Program-made: the position numbers and the translations under genes
Notes under the pieces: model-generated
Told to the model about the DNA's origin: nothing
The model's database searches: none
Seen by the model: the letters and a program-made list of their open reading frames with translations, nothing else
Shown: positions 46,273-58,527 of the stretch, one piece after another
Numbering within the stretch: the first letter of the stretch is position 1
Layout of the letters: the number at the start of each line of letters is the position of its first letter
Origin: Mrakia gelida
Lineage: Eukaryota > Basidiomycota > Tremellomycetes > Cystofilobasidiales > Mrakiaceae
Assembly (NCBI GenBank): GCA_024345305.1
Contig: BRON01000001.1
Span: forward strand, 2,604,001-2,668,000
Length of the DNA: 64,000 bases
Direction of reading: 5' to 3'

Positions 46273-47859
46273 TCATGAGATCCCGCTACCAGGTACGTTA
46301 CTAAGACTAGGCCCACCCAAATTCGCCTCTCTCGCCCTCCGGATCTCCTCCCAACTCTCAACAGCGAGCTTCCTCACCTCCTCCTCCCTCCTCCCCTCAG
46401 CTCCTAACCACCCCTCTCCTCCTCCGTCCAGCGCACGAGCCTTCAGCCTCACAGAGTCCGTCACGCGAGATGTTTGACCTGGGTCGATGTCAGGGATCCA
46501 GCGAAGCACCTTCGTTCCCGAGAGAGCGAGGTTCGTCCGTCGGCGAAGGAGGAGCGCGTCGATTTCCGCTTGACGTGCCGCGAGCGTCGAGATATAGAGG
46601 TCGAGTCTCGAGGGGAGGGATTGAAGGACGAGGAAGGTGGTTGGGTTGAGGAGGGAGAAGGGTGATGGGAGAGGAGTCGATGATTGGGAGGAGGAAGAGG
46701 GAGTGGGAGAGGAAGTTGTGCTTCGAGGAGGGAGAGGATGGGTTTGGAACCAGCGAAGGAAGGATTGGAAGAGAGGGATCTTGAGTTTGGAGCGCTGTTT
46801 GGAGTTGGTCTTCCTCGATCTCGATGAATCCCTGGAGACGAGACTGAGGAGTGGTTCGTCGTTCGTCGACACGTCGAGGATCTCCGACGTTTCCAGCACG
46901 CGTTCCCAACCCTTCCTCAGCAGCCCCTCCTCCGTACCAAGCACCCAAATGAAGAGATCTTCCTCCTTCAGAGAATCCCCTTGGCCCTCCATCTCGCTCC
47001 AACGCTCCCAGTTCAACCCGAACAAGCGACAGATCTCCTCGACGTCGCTCGAGAGCGACAGCTCAAGCGACGGCAGCGGCACCGTGGAGGAGGTTCCGAA
47101 CAGCTCGACCGAGTCTGGTGGGTTTGGGAAGTTGTGTACGAGAGTGAGGGATCCGTGGCCGAAGATGATTTGGCGATGTGCGAGTCTGTGGAGAGGGAGC
47201 GCGAGGAGGAGGGAGAGGCCCGAGTACGAGAGGAGGAACGCTTGGAAAGCGACTTGAGAAGGGGAGGAGACGAGGATGAGATCGACTTGGGCGATAGTCG
47301 GGGAGGATGTAGAAGGCTGCGATGGTGCTGAGAGGTCGTCGGGAGTAGGTGGGAGGAAGGAGGAGAGTGGGACGGCGAAGGAGATGCTGGAGGGAGGAGA
47401 GGTCGATGGAGGAAGGTCAGCCTTTCGCCAGCTCCTCTGTCCTCTCCGAGTGCCGACATCTAGAGAAGGCAGAGATGACGCTCACATCGGTCCGTTCCTC
47501 TTCCATCTGAGACCCTTTAACCGTCGAGTCCAGTCCCTCGTTCGTCCTCCCACGCCGTCGTCGACGAGCTTCGATCCCTGCTCCTCCTCCTCCTTGCCCT
47601 CCTCCGGCTGTCCTTCCCAGCTAGCTGACCCATCCTTCGGAGGATCCCATCCAGTAGGTCCTGCTACGACGTCGATGTCTCCAAAGGAAGCTTTCGTGAA
47701 GTGTTTGGGGACGGAGAGGGAGGAGGGAAGGAAGGAGGAGTTGGGTTGGGTGTCGAGGGAAGATGGAGGAGTGGTGAGAGCGTTGAGGACGTGAGCTTGA
47801 AAAGCTTCATACTGGGAGGGTGAGAGTCGAGCTGTGTTGGGAAAGATGGCGCCTCCCAT
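46273..47859 (-). CDS. Nucleotidyltransferase-fold protein, fungal conserved hypothetical
   Basis: Function unknown. Starts MGGAIFPNTARLSPSQYEAF at 47859. It has FTKASFGDIDVVAGP, whose Asp-x-Asp resembles the metal site of nucleotidyltransferases. The first intron follows RWKRNGPI, and exon 2 gives ISFAVPLSSFLPP and TIAQVDLILVSSPP, which may hold the third carboxylate. Next come LLSYSGLSLLLALPLHRLAH, RQIIFGHGSLTLV, VEEICRLFGLNWERW and EEDLFIWVLG, then a Ser/Pro linker and a C-terminal helical region (LPSRLDLYISTLAARQAEID) ending SLSNVPGSGIS. The pattern of MGG start, GDxDV, QVD and SYGDL-like helix, then FLGLD, resembles a family of fungal hypothetical proteins I remember from ascomycetes. 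No other catalytic motif is visible. Stop TGA 46273-46275; it sits just upstream of the SDR on the same strand. Confidence 0.65.
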
Positions 47860-48562
47860 CCGAGGTTCTGTAAGGGTGAGGTCGTTGGTTGAGGCATAGA
47901 GAAGGAGGACGAAGCAGGCGAGCTCACGTTCGACTTTGCGTTTCTTCTTTCTCTCCTTCACCGTCACCCCAAATGCAGGACTTTCTCTCGAGAATGAGCT
48001 CGCTCGATCCAAGGCGTCGACCTTCAAGAACGAGACCTTACTCATTGATTGAAATATCTCGAGAACAGCTCATCAGGAGAGGAGGAGGAGAAGGACGTCG
48101 AAGCTCACCTTCGCTGGCTTCCTTCGCTCAACCGCGGCTGCTGCTCCTCTACAAGGCCCTACGGCGACTTGAGATCGTCAATATCTGGACCTCTGAGCCT
48201 TAAGCTGATACATGCTGACGTTTTTCATCGCGAGAAAACCTTCCTACCCCCTCCAGCGGCTCTTAACTCGCTCCTCGTCCTCATGCTCCTCCCTCCCCGT
48301 CCCTCGGTCTTTTCTTTACCCTTTCCCTCCTGTCCCCTTTCGGTCCTCTCCCGTGCTGATTGCCATCTACGTCACAGATCTCGTAACGTGGTACCGAAAC
48401 CTGTCTTGTGTCCAGCTATCTAGCAGCTTTTCGCTCTTGGCCCCCAAACGACCACCTCCTCTTCTCTTCGTCTCAACGCGGCCTGTGAGTTCGCCCTTCT
48501 CTTTCCTTTCTCTCATCCTTGCCTGACACGACTCGCTCTTCTTTTCTTCAGATCTGTCTCTC
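47860..48562. other. Divergent intergenic region with probable 5' UTR intron of the sugar transporter
   Basis: About 700 bases. Just before the transporter start there is a GTGAGT at 48487, a CCTGAC at 48523-48528 and a CAG ending 48551, so the transporter transcript very likely has a 5' UTR intron whose 3' end lies about a dozen bases before the ATG. The rest is presumed bidirectional promoter. Confidence 0.5.
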
Positions 48563-51500
48563 ATGGACTCGAAAGAAGACCACCACCCAGCTCACACCGC
48601 TACCGATGGAGGAAGGACTTCCCACGACCCTTCCGCTATCGACCACGAAGAGGCAGCAGCGATCAACCGACAGATCACTCAGCGACTCCAGAACCCTCTT
48701 CACGGAATCTCCAAGGAACAGCTCTTCGCTGACGTCGAGAAGTGAGTCGACGTTATCTCTCTGGGATGCAGGTGGAGCGAGGGAGCGAAAAACTGAACCA
48801 AACAATCGGCGCGTCTTCCTTTCCTCGCTCATCTCGCAGGTTCGCCGTCGAAAAGCGACTCGAAGACCACGTCGAGATCCTCAAGAAGGGAGCCCTCGTT
48901 GCTCAGAATCACGATCTCGAGATGATCGAGGAGCTCTCACCCGAAGAGAGGGATATCATCCACTACGAGCGAGCTCATCGATGGAGGTCAGTCCGAGTCG
49001 ATCTTTTTGTCGTCGCTTCCTTTCCTCCTGTCCTCCCTTCTCTCTCGCTCCTTCGCTGACTCTCCTCTTCACATCGGCATCTACAGTCATCCTAAAAAAC
49101 TCTACATCACGATCTTCCTCTGCTCTCTCGGTGCTGCAACCCAGGGATGGGATCAGACGGGGTCAAATGGAGCGAATTTGAGCTTCCCCAAGGAGTTTGG
49201 GATCGGACGAGAAGATCCTGAGCCTGGATTCCAGCACGATGAGTGGCTCGTTGGACTTGTGAGTTGGTTTTGACTTCGAAGCCACGTCGCGTCCGAGTCG
49301 TCGACGTTCGAAGTCGTGCTCGATCTCTCTCGCTGACATCCTTCTTCCTTGCTCTCGCAGGTTAACGCCGCTCCATACTTCGCTTCTGCTCTCGTGTAAG
49401 CACAACCTCCTACTGCCTGCTCTGAACTGCTCGTTCCAGCTCTCCTGGAATCTGGAAACGAACTGACGCGTCCTTCTTCTCGTCGTCTTCTCGTCTTCTC
49501 TCCATGCACGTCCTCAGCGGCTGCTGGCTCTCCGACCCTCTCAACTACTACTTCGGCCGACGAGGAACTATCTTCATCACTGCTCTCATTCTCATCATCA
49601 CTCCCATCTGTGCGCGTCTAAAGCGATCTCGAACTCTTCCTCCCCAAAAAACTCCGTCGCTGACTCCCTCCCTCTTCTTCTTATCCTCAGGCTCTGGTTT
49701 GACGCAGACATGGCAGCAGCTGTTCGCCGTTCGCATCCTCCTCGGAGTGGGAATGGGCTGTAAGGGATCCACTGTCCCTGTCTTCGCTGCTGAGAACTCT
49801 CCTGCTGCTGTACGAGTCCCGGGTCTCTCGTTTTCCCTCTCGCTCGCGTCGAAGCTCGAAGCTCATCGCTCCTCTCTCGCCGTTTTCCTCCTTTGAACAG
49901 ATCCGTGGAGCTCTCGTGATGGGCTGGCAGTGCTGGACCGCTTTCGGTATCTTCCTTGGGTTCTGCGTGAGTACGACACGAGGAGAGAAGGGAAGGAAGT
50001 CGGAGGGGAGTCGAGGGTCGTCGACGCGTCTGACTCCGACTTCTCTCCCTCTCTTCCTTTTTCCAGGCCAACGCCGCTGTCGGAGACGTCGGAAGGATTG
50101 CGTGGAGACTCCAGCTTGGCTCTGCTTTCGATGACCTCTCGCGAGCTGACACGCTTTGACTCTCGTTCGTTCGTCTACAGGCATCTTCTTCTGCCCTGAA
50201 TCGCCGAGGTGGCTCATGAAGAAGGATCACTACGCTCAAGCCTGGAAGTCGTTGATCCGACTTCGACACTCGGAGCTTCAAGCTGCTCGAGATCTGTGTG
50301 AGTTCGAAGACGAAAACGTCCGAAGGGTAGTCCTCTCTGACCGCCCCTTCCCTTTTCCCTCCTCAGACTACATCCACGTCCAACTCATGGAGGAGCGCAA
50401 GATCATCCGCGGAGACAACTACCTCACCCGAGCAATGGAGTGAGCTCGACTCCATCTTTTCCCTCCTCGTCTCGTCGAACTGAAGCTGACCTTCTCTCCA
50501 TCTCCTCCTTCTTCGCTCTCTTTCCCTCGAGACTCTTCACCATCCCTCGAGTCAAACGAGCCACCCTCGCCGCCGGAGTCGTCATGCTCGCTCAACAGAT
50601 GTGCGGAATCAAGTGAGTCGAACCGCTCTCACGCGCATTCTTCTTTCCTTCGCTGACTTCTGATCTCGCTCGTCCGTTCAGCATCATCGCTTTTTACAGC
50701 TCTACTGTCTTCGTTCGAGGAGGCTCAACTCCTCGTCAAGCTCTTTATGCCAGTCTCGGGTTTGGGTTCGTCGTTCATTCTCTCCCTCCTCCGCGTTCGA
50801 GTCCGTCGTCTGACTCCCTCCCTCTCTCTTCCCTCAGTGCCATCAACTTCCTCTTCGCCTTCCCCGCCTTTTGGACCATCGATCGACTTGGCCGACGCTT
50901 CCTCTTTCTCGCTACGTTCCCTCTCATGGCCATAGTACGTCGCGACCTCTCTGGGTGCCTCCTCGAGTCGAGCCCACCTAGACCTCCCACCTAGACCTTG
51001 ACTGATCGAGCTAGCGCTCCTCTTCCCTCTCCCGCAGACTCTTCTGGCTGCTGGGCTGTGCTTCCTGATCCCCGACGAGAGCGTCGGAAAGGCTGGACCC
51101 AACAAGATCGGTGCTGTTGGTGAGTGCAGAAGACCAGCTCGACGCGTCGCTTCTTCGAGCTCGGTTACGTTCGAATGCATCGCTGACTCCTGCTTTCTGG
51201 TCGTGCTCAAAGCTCTGTTCATTTACCTCTTTGCTATGGCCTACTCGTGAATCCAATCACTTCCAACTTCGGCTCTCGTTTGCGCGAACTAACCTTGCCT
51301 TCTCCTTTTTCGTCGACCCCAGTCCCGGAGAAGGACCCGTTCCTTTGTAAGTCTCTCACACTCCCACACTACTTCAGCTCCATTTGAACTCCAACTAACC
51401 TCGAGCCGTCGCGTGCTTATCTTCCCCGGCAGCACCTGTTCGTCTCCCATACGAACCACGACGCGTCCTCCTCGTCGAACGAACTGACTCTCTTCCTCTT

Positions 51501-52428
51501 CCGCTTTCTCGTCCACAGACTCCGCCGAGGTCTTCCCTCTCGCTCAACGAGAACAAGGAATGAGCTTCGCCGTCGCGACGTGCCTCGTGAGTCGCGCTAT
51601 CTTTTCTCGTCTCGCTCCCCCGACGTCCGACGACTCGTTCGCGCTGACTCCCGCACTCCTCGACGTCTCTCAGGGTTGGGCTGGAGTCCTCACGATCACT
51701 TTTCCTCGAATGTTTCGAGCCATGACTCCCACCGGAGCTTTCGCCTTCGTGAGTTCGAATCCTTTCTCGCTCGCTCGCTCGAGCGAAACGACTCGACGAG
51801 GCCGATCCTCGACCAGATGACTCACTCCCTCTCCTTCTTCTATTTTTGCTACAGTACGCCGGTCTCAACCTCATCGCTCTCTGCCTCATCTTCTTGTTCG
51901 TCCCTGAGACGAAGCAGTTCACTCTCGAAGAACTCGATTCGGTGCGTCTCCCTCCAACTTCGCCTCGTTCCCGCGTCGAACTCGTTTTACTCACATCCCA
52001 ATCTACTTGGTCTCCTCTTCACCTCAGGTCTTCTCCATCCGAACCAAAGATCACATCGCCTACCAAACCAAGAAAGCGGTTCCCTACTTCGTTCGAAGGT
52101 ACGTGTCGACGTCTTTCCCTCCTCCCCGTTCTGCTCCTCCTCGTCGTCCCTCACTAACGTCCTCTTCCCTCCCTCCCCCCTTCTCCCCTCTCTCCCCCAC
52201 TCCCCCTCCCTTTCTCTTCTCCGTCCTCCTCAAGATACATCAAACGCGACAAAACCGCACACCTCGAACCTCTCATCGCTGAACCGGACGCGTGGGACGA
52301 CGACGACGTCAAGGGCAAGCCTATCACTGCTCTCCACGGGAACGGCGAGGGAAAGAGGTTCGATGATGCTGAGAAGGGGAAAGGAGAGGAGAGAAGGATT
52401 GAGAGGAGGGAGGGGTTCGCTGAGTAGT
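48563..52428 (+). CDS. MFS sugar/polyol transporter
   Basis: Plasma-membrane sugar-porter family protein with 12 expected helices and a long N-terminus. Starts [17 protein letters not shown], then [17 protein letters not shown] and [20 protein letters not shown]. Membrane part: [96 protein letters not shown], the PESPRWL motif, then [51 protein letters not shown] and [15 protein letters not shown]. The FGRRG, PESPRWL, GRR and PETK motifs are all there. A long charged tail ends REGFAE, TAG 52426-52428. The extended N-terminus with [11 protein letters not shown] recalls fungal inositol/polyol porters more than hexose porters. The substrate is not determined. About 17 introns. Confidence 0.92.
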
Positions 52429-52741
52429 TTGTTTCGAGCGTCGTCGTTTCGTTCCATCTTGAGTTCGTTCTCCTTCTCGATCCTCGACGTAGTTCAGTAG
52501 TTAGCTTGTGTATATCCTAGTCTCCTTAAACGAATCATGCTTCCTCTCCCTTCTCTGCCGTCTTGGTCTTCGAGCGAGCGAGAGCCCCGAACCCCGAGTC
52601 GCGCGCCTCGATCCGCTCTGCTCGCGCTCACTTCACTCTCGCCCAGAACGAAAGACCGACGCGAACGCGAAGGCGATCTCAAATCAGAGCGAGTCGACAT
52701 GAACATCCCTACAGAAAGATCAAAGTCTCTAAAAAAAACGA
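52429..52741. other. Convergent intergenic region, transporter/LEO1
   Basis: About 310 bases between two stop codons, containing both 3' ends. No gene seen. Confidence 0.6.
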
Positions 52742-54998
52742 TCACTCCTCCTCCTCCTCCTCCTCGTTCAAAACGATCCTCCTCTTCTTCAACGCCTCCC
52801 CTCCAGCCTCGTCGTCGTCCTCCTCGGATTCCATCTCCTCGCTCTCCACCTCCCTCACATCCTCTTCCTCCTCGCTCTCGACCGCCTCGGCTTCGTCGTC
52901 CGACGACATCGTAGGCGAAGCGCGTCGTTGCTTGCCGCCTTTCCCTTTCTTAGACTTGGAGGAGGATTTGGCGTTGTCGTCCGAGTTTCCGGAGCCTGAG
53001 TCGTCGACCTGGTGAGCGAGCGAAGCGAGCGAAGCGAGCGAGCGAGCAGGAAGGTAACGAGGAAGAGGGCGGGAAGAAGGAAGGTGCGTTTGAGTAAGCG
53101 AGACGAGAAACGCGTCTCGCAAAAGACGAAGGAAAGAAAGAAAAAAAACGCGAGCAAACTCACCACGAACCCATCCTCCTGATACTTCCCCTCCACATCT
53201 TCCGTCCCCTTCCTGCCACTCTTCTTCCCCACCACCCTCCTCCGATCCTCCATCTCCTCCTCCTCGCTACTATCCTCCTCGTCACTATCGATACTCCCAC
53301 TCCTCTTCGCAGGAGCTCGCTTCCTCCTCCCTCCCCCTCCCCCTCCACCACTTCCCCTCTTCGTCCCGCTCCCCGGCCCACCAGTCTTCCTCGTCTTCTT
53401 CACCTTCTTGGTCGTCGAAAGTCCATCCTCCCCCACAGCAGCAACCATGTTCTTCTCGTCCCAGATCTTGAGCCTCGACCCCTTCTCGTTCCTCCCTTTG
53501 ACGGACTTGGCCAGCTTCTGGTGCATGTCCCCCTTGAGGTTGGCTGGGACGAGGGTGAGTTTGGCTGTGATGGGACCTTCGGATTGGAGGAGTTCGGCTT
53601 CTTGGTGGTGGGCGACGATGTAGGTGGTGGGTTGGTGGTTGGGGTTGTGGGAGGTTGTGGCGGAGGTGGAGGAGGAGGAGATGTCGAACAGGTTGGAAGG
53701 AGGGCCGAGTTGGAGAGAGAGGGAACCGTCGGACCAACGGATGATGCGGGTGTTGGATTTCTTGACCTTGCAGAACGAGAATGAAGAAGAGGAGGGGGGG
53801 GGGGGGACGAGGTGAGTTTCGTGAAGGAGGGAAAACGAAAGAGCTCGCCTCGCTTCTCTTTTTCCTCTCACCACTCGCGAAGATGGAGAAAGGGAGTCGA
53901 ACTCACCATAGTTCCATCGGGACCCTGAACCCATCTCCACCTCAGGGTGTGCTCCACCTGATGAAGGAGAGTCTCAGCCTTCCTCCTCTCGATCTCCTTG
54001 GGGTTGAGCTTGCTCTCTCCGTCGTCCTCTCCTTCGACGGTTGGCTCCTCGGGCTCGTGGTAGTTGGCTTGACTGTAGGGAGAGGGTTCGTGGAGGATCT
54101 GCTTGGGGAGTCGGATGGTGTAGCGCTGAGGTGGAAACCGAAGAAGGAAGAGAGTCAGCTTGAGCTCGTGAGAAGACGAGACGAAACGAGCTCGAAGGAA
54201 GGAGAAGGGAAGGAGGTTGGGTTGGGTTGAGCTCTCCGTCCGCCGTCCCTCTTGAGGCTCTCTTTCCAGCGAGACCATCAACGAGCTCTAGCGCTCCACC
54301 CTACTAGAAGATGAGATGAAAATGATTTTGGTTGACTCACCTCTCCAGCCTTGGTTCCCTCCAGGGGATCCCACTTGTTGACCTTGACCTGAACAGTAGT
54401 CATCTCCCTCTGCTCGTGCATCCCTCCTCCCTCGTCGTCGTCCTCGTCGTACTCCATCCTCCTCCTCTCCTTACGCTCCTCAGCGGTAAGACCATCGTCG
54501 GGTTGCTCGTCGTCGTTGTCCGAGTTGGATTTCGAGGAGGAGGACGAGGAAGGAGAACCAGGAGCGACAGGTCGAGATCTGGAAGCAACAAGAGAGGTGG
54601 AGAGCAAGGGAAAGGGCGTACGGTCAGCTTTGAGGTTGTATACAAGTGACTCTCGTGCGAAGTAGAGCTGGAGTGTCGGGAAGAAGGAAGGGAAGCGGCG
54701 ACCAAGGGAAAGGACGAGCTCGTCTTCCCTCCTTCCCTTCCTTCACCTCCTCCTTCCTCTCCCTCTCCTCTCCTTCCCCTCTCCTCACCAAAATCGACTC
54801 CGCCCGTACTCACTGCTGGACCTTCGGCGACCCTCCTTCTACGGATTCTGTACTCTCCTGCTTGCCCTCGTCCATCTTGACATCTCCGTCGTCGTCGTCG
54901 GATCCTCCAAAGAGATCTCCTCCTTCGTCCTCTGGCTGCTCCTCCGCTTCAGAGATCATCCCAGCGAGATCGTTCGCTCGAACTTCAGATTCGTCCAT
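52742..54998 (-). CDS. LEO1: LEO1, subunit of the Paf1 transcription elongation complex
   Basis: Nuclear Paf1-complex subunit acting with RNA polymerase II on chromatin. The start at 54998 gives an acidic N-terminus (MDESEVRANDLAGMISEAEE). Conserved core: TTVQVKVNKWDPLEG, RYTIRLPKQILHEPSPYS, VEHTLRWRWVQGPDGT, KKSNTRIIRWSDGSLSLQLG, TYIVAHHQEAELLQSEGPI, AKLTLVPANLKGDMHQKLA and RLKIWDEKN. These are the usual LEO1 landmarks (RxPxxL, NTRIIRWSDGS, L..EGPI). The C-terminus is a basic Gly/Lys patch (KKVKKTRKTGGPGSGTKRG) followed by long Glu/Asp/Ser stretches ending in EEEEEEE. Five or six introns. One intron acceptor region near 53014-53047 is a short tandem repeat, and another intron holds an 11-base G run near 53797. 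Confidence 0.94.
53014..53047. repeat. Short tandem repeat in a LEO1 intron
   Basis: Imperfect copies of GCGAGCGAA/GCGAGCGA, about four units, lie right next to the 3' splice site of a LEO1 intron on the minus strand, forming part of its pyrimidine stretch. Likely a polymorphic microsatellite. Confidence 0.75.
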
Positions 54999-55474
54999 CG
55001 CTGAGGGCCTTTTTAAAGGTGGGTGGGGGGGAAAGGGAAAAGGGTGGATGGGGTGAGGTGGGTGGTAGAGAGTTGGGAGCGAAGCGAGGCGAGCTCGAAA
55101 GGGAGAGATTCAGAGGGGCGGCGAGCAGGGCGGTTGCTAAGGAGTCGTTTTCTCAGGGCGATTTCGCTTTAGTCTGAGTGAGTTAAGTCCAAGCTGTAGA
55201 TAAAATAAGTGCGATGAAACGATCGTCAACAACCAAGCAAAAAAAAACTCGCGCAAAGAGCTCGTCCTGCCTTCTACTTGTCGCGTCTGATCGCTCTCCT
55301 CCCACGACGACCTCGAGATTAGTCTATGCAGAGTTGAAAGTGCAAACATGAATCCCCGGGGTTCGCATTAAGGTGTTGTTTCTAAGTAAACAAGTCTACT
55401 ACAGTACATCCACAAGCTGTTGCTACAAAAAAGATAAGAACCGAAAGAAGAACAAACCAACGCGTCGTTGTCGT
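54999..55474. other. Intergenic region between LEO1 start and UNC93-like stop
   Basis: About 475 bases, with the LEO1 promoter side G-rich on the plus strand near 55020-55080. No gene seen. Confidence 0.5.
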
Positions 55475-58138
55475 CTAAGCCTGCACCCCCGCGAACCCCT
55501 TCCCCTCCGCCGACACCGTCTCCCTCTCAGCCTTCAACTCAGCAGCCTTCTCAACGCTCAGGTTCTCGCTCGACTCGTATCCTCCAGCCAGGGTCACTCC
55601 AATCTTGTTGATGCAGAACCATCCGAGGGGGAACGAAATCCCAAAGAACCCGACGTCGATTCCGAGGGGGATGAGGTGCGACATGGTTTTGTTGGAGGTG
55701 ATTCCGTAGCCTACTGCTGAACCGGCGGATTCGAGAGCTCGAAGGATGGAGGAGAGTCGACCGATGTCGGTGGATTCTTCGGAGATGGCGCCGATGTAGA
55801 AGTAGAGGACGTTTTGAAGGACGCTGGAGGGAGGAGGGGAACGAAGTGAGGAGAAGAAGTCAGTACGGAGGTTTGCCAGGGGGTCAGGAGGGGGAAGATA
55901 AGAAGATCAACTCACGTAGTGTTCAACGCGTACAAGATGTAGAGGACGTAGGCGCGCGAGAAAGCTCCTCCGGCAGCCCAGTCGAGGGTCTTGGGTTTGT
56001 GGGCAGAGAACTCAGTTTGGATGACGAGCGACCAGATCCAGGAAGCGAGTCCGAGAGCGGCCATGAGGAAGTAGGAGTACCGAGCTCGGGTCTTGAGTGA
56101 GAATCGCTGTGAGAGGGGGAAAGCGAACGCGACGAAAGATGGTCAGTCTTCGCGAGATTTGAATCGAACATCCGAGGGAGGAAGGGAGGGAGAACGAACT
56201 GTAGAGTCCAAAAAGAAACCCAAGAGGAAGTTGGCGATGATACCGATCACGGCGGTGACGAGGGAAGCGACGGCTCTGAGAGGAGGGAAGAGGGGGAGAC
56301 GCGTCAGTTCTGGCGCGAGTTGAGTCGCGTCGAGATCGAGCGGAAGGAAGTCGAACTTACCGAGCTCGAACGGAGAAGTAGAGAGCAAGGTAGGTGCTAG
56401 TCCAAGGTCCCATGATGGAAGAGTAGAAAGCGATGGGAGCACTGACGGTGTAAGGAAGAGGGAAAGGTTAGCTTCGCGTCGAGGAGGTGAGAGCGGCAAC
56501 GAAGAGGGTGTCGAGGAGGACAGAGGGGTTTCAAGAACTCGAGACTCACAGGAAGAGGACCTCTCGTCGACGGAAGACCTTGTAGATTTCGAGAAGCTCC
56601 TTCTTAAACCCGAGCTTCGAAGTACCGACGAGGACCTTGGTGCCGTCGGATCGTTGGACCTTGTGAGGCTCAGAGAGGAGGACAGCGAAGAGGGGAGCGA
56701 TTGCGCTCAAGGCAATAAACACAAGGTACGTCGAACTCCTTCGAAAGGTCGAGATCGGTGATAGTCAGCTCGGGTGGTCGAAGAGGGGAGGAGATCGAGG
56801 AGGGAACTCACGAGACAGATCCAGCTCCAGTAGGCTTCGAGTTCAGAGCGACGTTAATGCATCCTCCTAGGATCTGACCACCATTCTTGAAGGCTAACCA
56901 AACTCCCAAATACATCCCTCGCTTCGTGGCCTCGGGATATCCGAGGATAATAGCACTACAGGACGACGGTAGGAGGTCAGAACACGCGTCGCGAGCAAGA
57001 AACGAGCACGCGAAACGCTTCCAAAGCCCGAGAACTGCTTCTACTCACCCCTCAATGGACCAGAAGATACCAGCAGAGATACCGCAGGTGGCAGCTCCGA
57101 AAAGAACGAGCCAGACGGTTCCAAAGAGCTGAGAAAAGGAAGAGCGGAAGTCAGCGACGCGTCGCGACGACGAGCTCGCGGAGCTAGGAGAGGGAAGAGG
57201 GACGACGGACGAACCTTGTTGGTGTAGAGACCAGCCAAGTAGGGGGTGTAACCGATTGTTCCAATGACCAGAGCCCACTTCAGACCGATTCCTGCAAGAG
57301 AGAAGAAAGGGAGAGTGGGAGGGTCGATCAGCGTCGAAACGAGAGAGATCACCGAGGCCAGCTCGTTCTCGAAGGAGAGATTCGGGACGAACGGTTAGAA
57401 ACAGTAGATCCGAGAGTGCAGAAGAAGACCATGAGTCCGAAGACGAGAGCGTTGGCGGCGTTGCTGGAGGGAAGAAGCGAGCGCGACGAGGTCAGCTTCG
57501 AAGGATCGGAGGGACGTCGAGTCAACGGAAGGCTGAAGCTGGACCACAATGCTCACACAAGATAAGGTTCCTGAGCTCCTCCAGCTCCCTGTGGAGTCAG
57601 AAGCAGTGAGATGGGCGAGGACACACGGTAGAGGAGAGGGAAAGAAGAAGGAGCGGTCAGCGGTTCGTCCAGTCGATGAACGGAGGAGAGATGAAGTATA
57701 GCTATACGGGAACAAAGAAACTGTACAAACAGTTGCGTTGGCGGCATTGAATAGACCAGGCTGTAGAGAAGAAGGAAAGAGGTCAGCAGTGATCCCCAGT
57801 CGAGCGAGAAAGAGGAAGAGCGGGAGGGAGGACGTACGGCGAGGAACGAGCAGATTCCGACGACGGCAGCCTAGCGAGGGAGCAGATCAGAGCATAACAG
57901 ACAGTAGGGAAGAAAAGAAGAGAGGATAGGCTAAGTCACGGTCCTCTCTTGCAAGATGGATACCCAAGAAAGCTTTGAAGAAACGAACCTGGAAGATGGT
58001 TCCACGGAAAAAGGAAGGCTTGACGGGCTCGTCAACTCCAGCTCCCTCGACGTTGTGCAGAGTAGTTGGGGCGACGACGGCGGTCTTCTCGTCCGCTGAG
58101 GATCGAGGCGAAGAGTCTTGAGAGGCGGCGAGAGACAT
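55475..58138 (-). CDS. UNC93-like (DUF895) major facilitator protein
   Basis: Multi-pass membrane protein of the fungal UNC93/DUF895 branch of the MFS; substrate unknown. Starts MSLAASQDSSPRSSADEK (ATG at 58136-58138). Exons show AAVVGICSFLAPGLFNAANA, GAGGAQEPYLVNAANALVFG, VFFCTLGSTVSNRIGLKWAL, IGTIGYTPYLAGLYTNK, FGAATCGISAGIFWSIEGAI, YPEATKRGMYLGVWLAFKNG, GQILGGCINVALN, YLVFIALSAIAPLFAVLLSE, VLFLAPIAFYSSIMGPWTST and SYFLMAALGLASWIW. The CSFLAPGLFNA, IGTxGY and GxWLAFKNGGQ blocks define the group. The C-terminus is IGVTLAGGYESSENLSVEKA, then an Ala/Glu-rich cytosolic tail ending KGFAGVQA at TAG 55475-55477. About fifteen short introns. Confidence 0.9.
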
Positions 58139-58527
58139 GGCGAGAAACAGTTGGGTGTGGCGAAGAGGAAGAGGGTCGTGGTTGAAGGGTGGAACGAGAG
58201 CTTGTTCGAAAAATCCTTCGAGTCAGGATGGGTGGGTGAGCTCTTTTCTCCGAACCGAAAACAGGCAAGCACGCCAGAGCAGGCGCCCAAGCACGTCTTT
58301 TCGCGGGTGAAGAAGGAGGAGAAGATGGTGGAGAAGGGCGAGGAAGCTGGGGGAGAGGGAGGGGGCTAGTCGCCGCGGCTTTCTAACGCTCACCTTGCTT
58401 CGTTCTTTTTCGCTGATCTCGAAGGAAAGATCTGCGATTCTCGTAGGGAGACGTGAAGATCTGGGTCCGAGGAAGGGTGGAGAAGAGCTTGTCGAAAGAG
58501 GGAAGAGAGCGAAGAAGGAGGGACGCG
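58139..58527. other. Intergenic region upstream of the UNC93-like gene
   Basis: About 390 bases: promoter of the UNC93-like gene and, on the same strand, the 3' side of the hypothetical gene that follows. A minus-strand exon candidate ending with GTGAGC at 58394 (reading LPRTQIFTSPYENRR) might belong to that gene instead of the end I propose. Confidence 0.4.

Noticed and set aside
46510..47350. Plus-strand Glu/Arg-rich frames over the nucleotidyltransferase-fold gene
   Set aside because: They mirror the minus-strand exons, whose blocks (GDIDV, AQVDLIL, LFGLNWERW) are much more protein-like.
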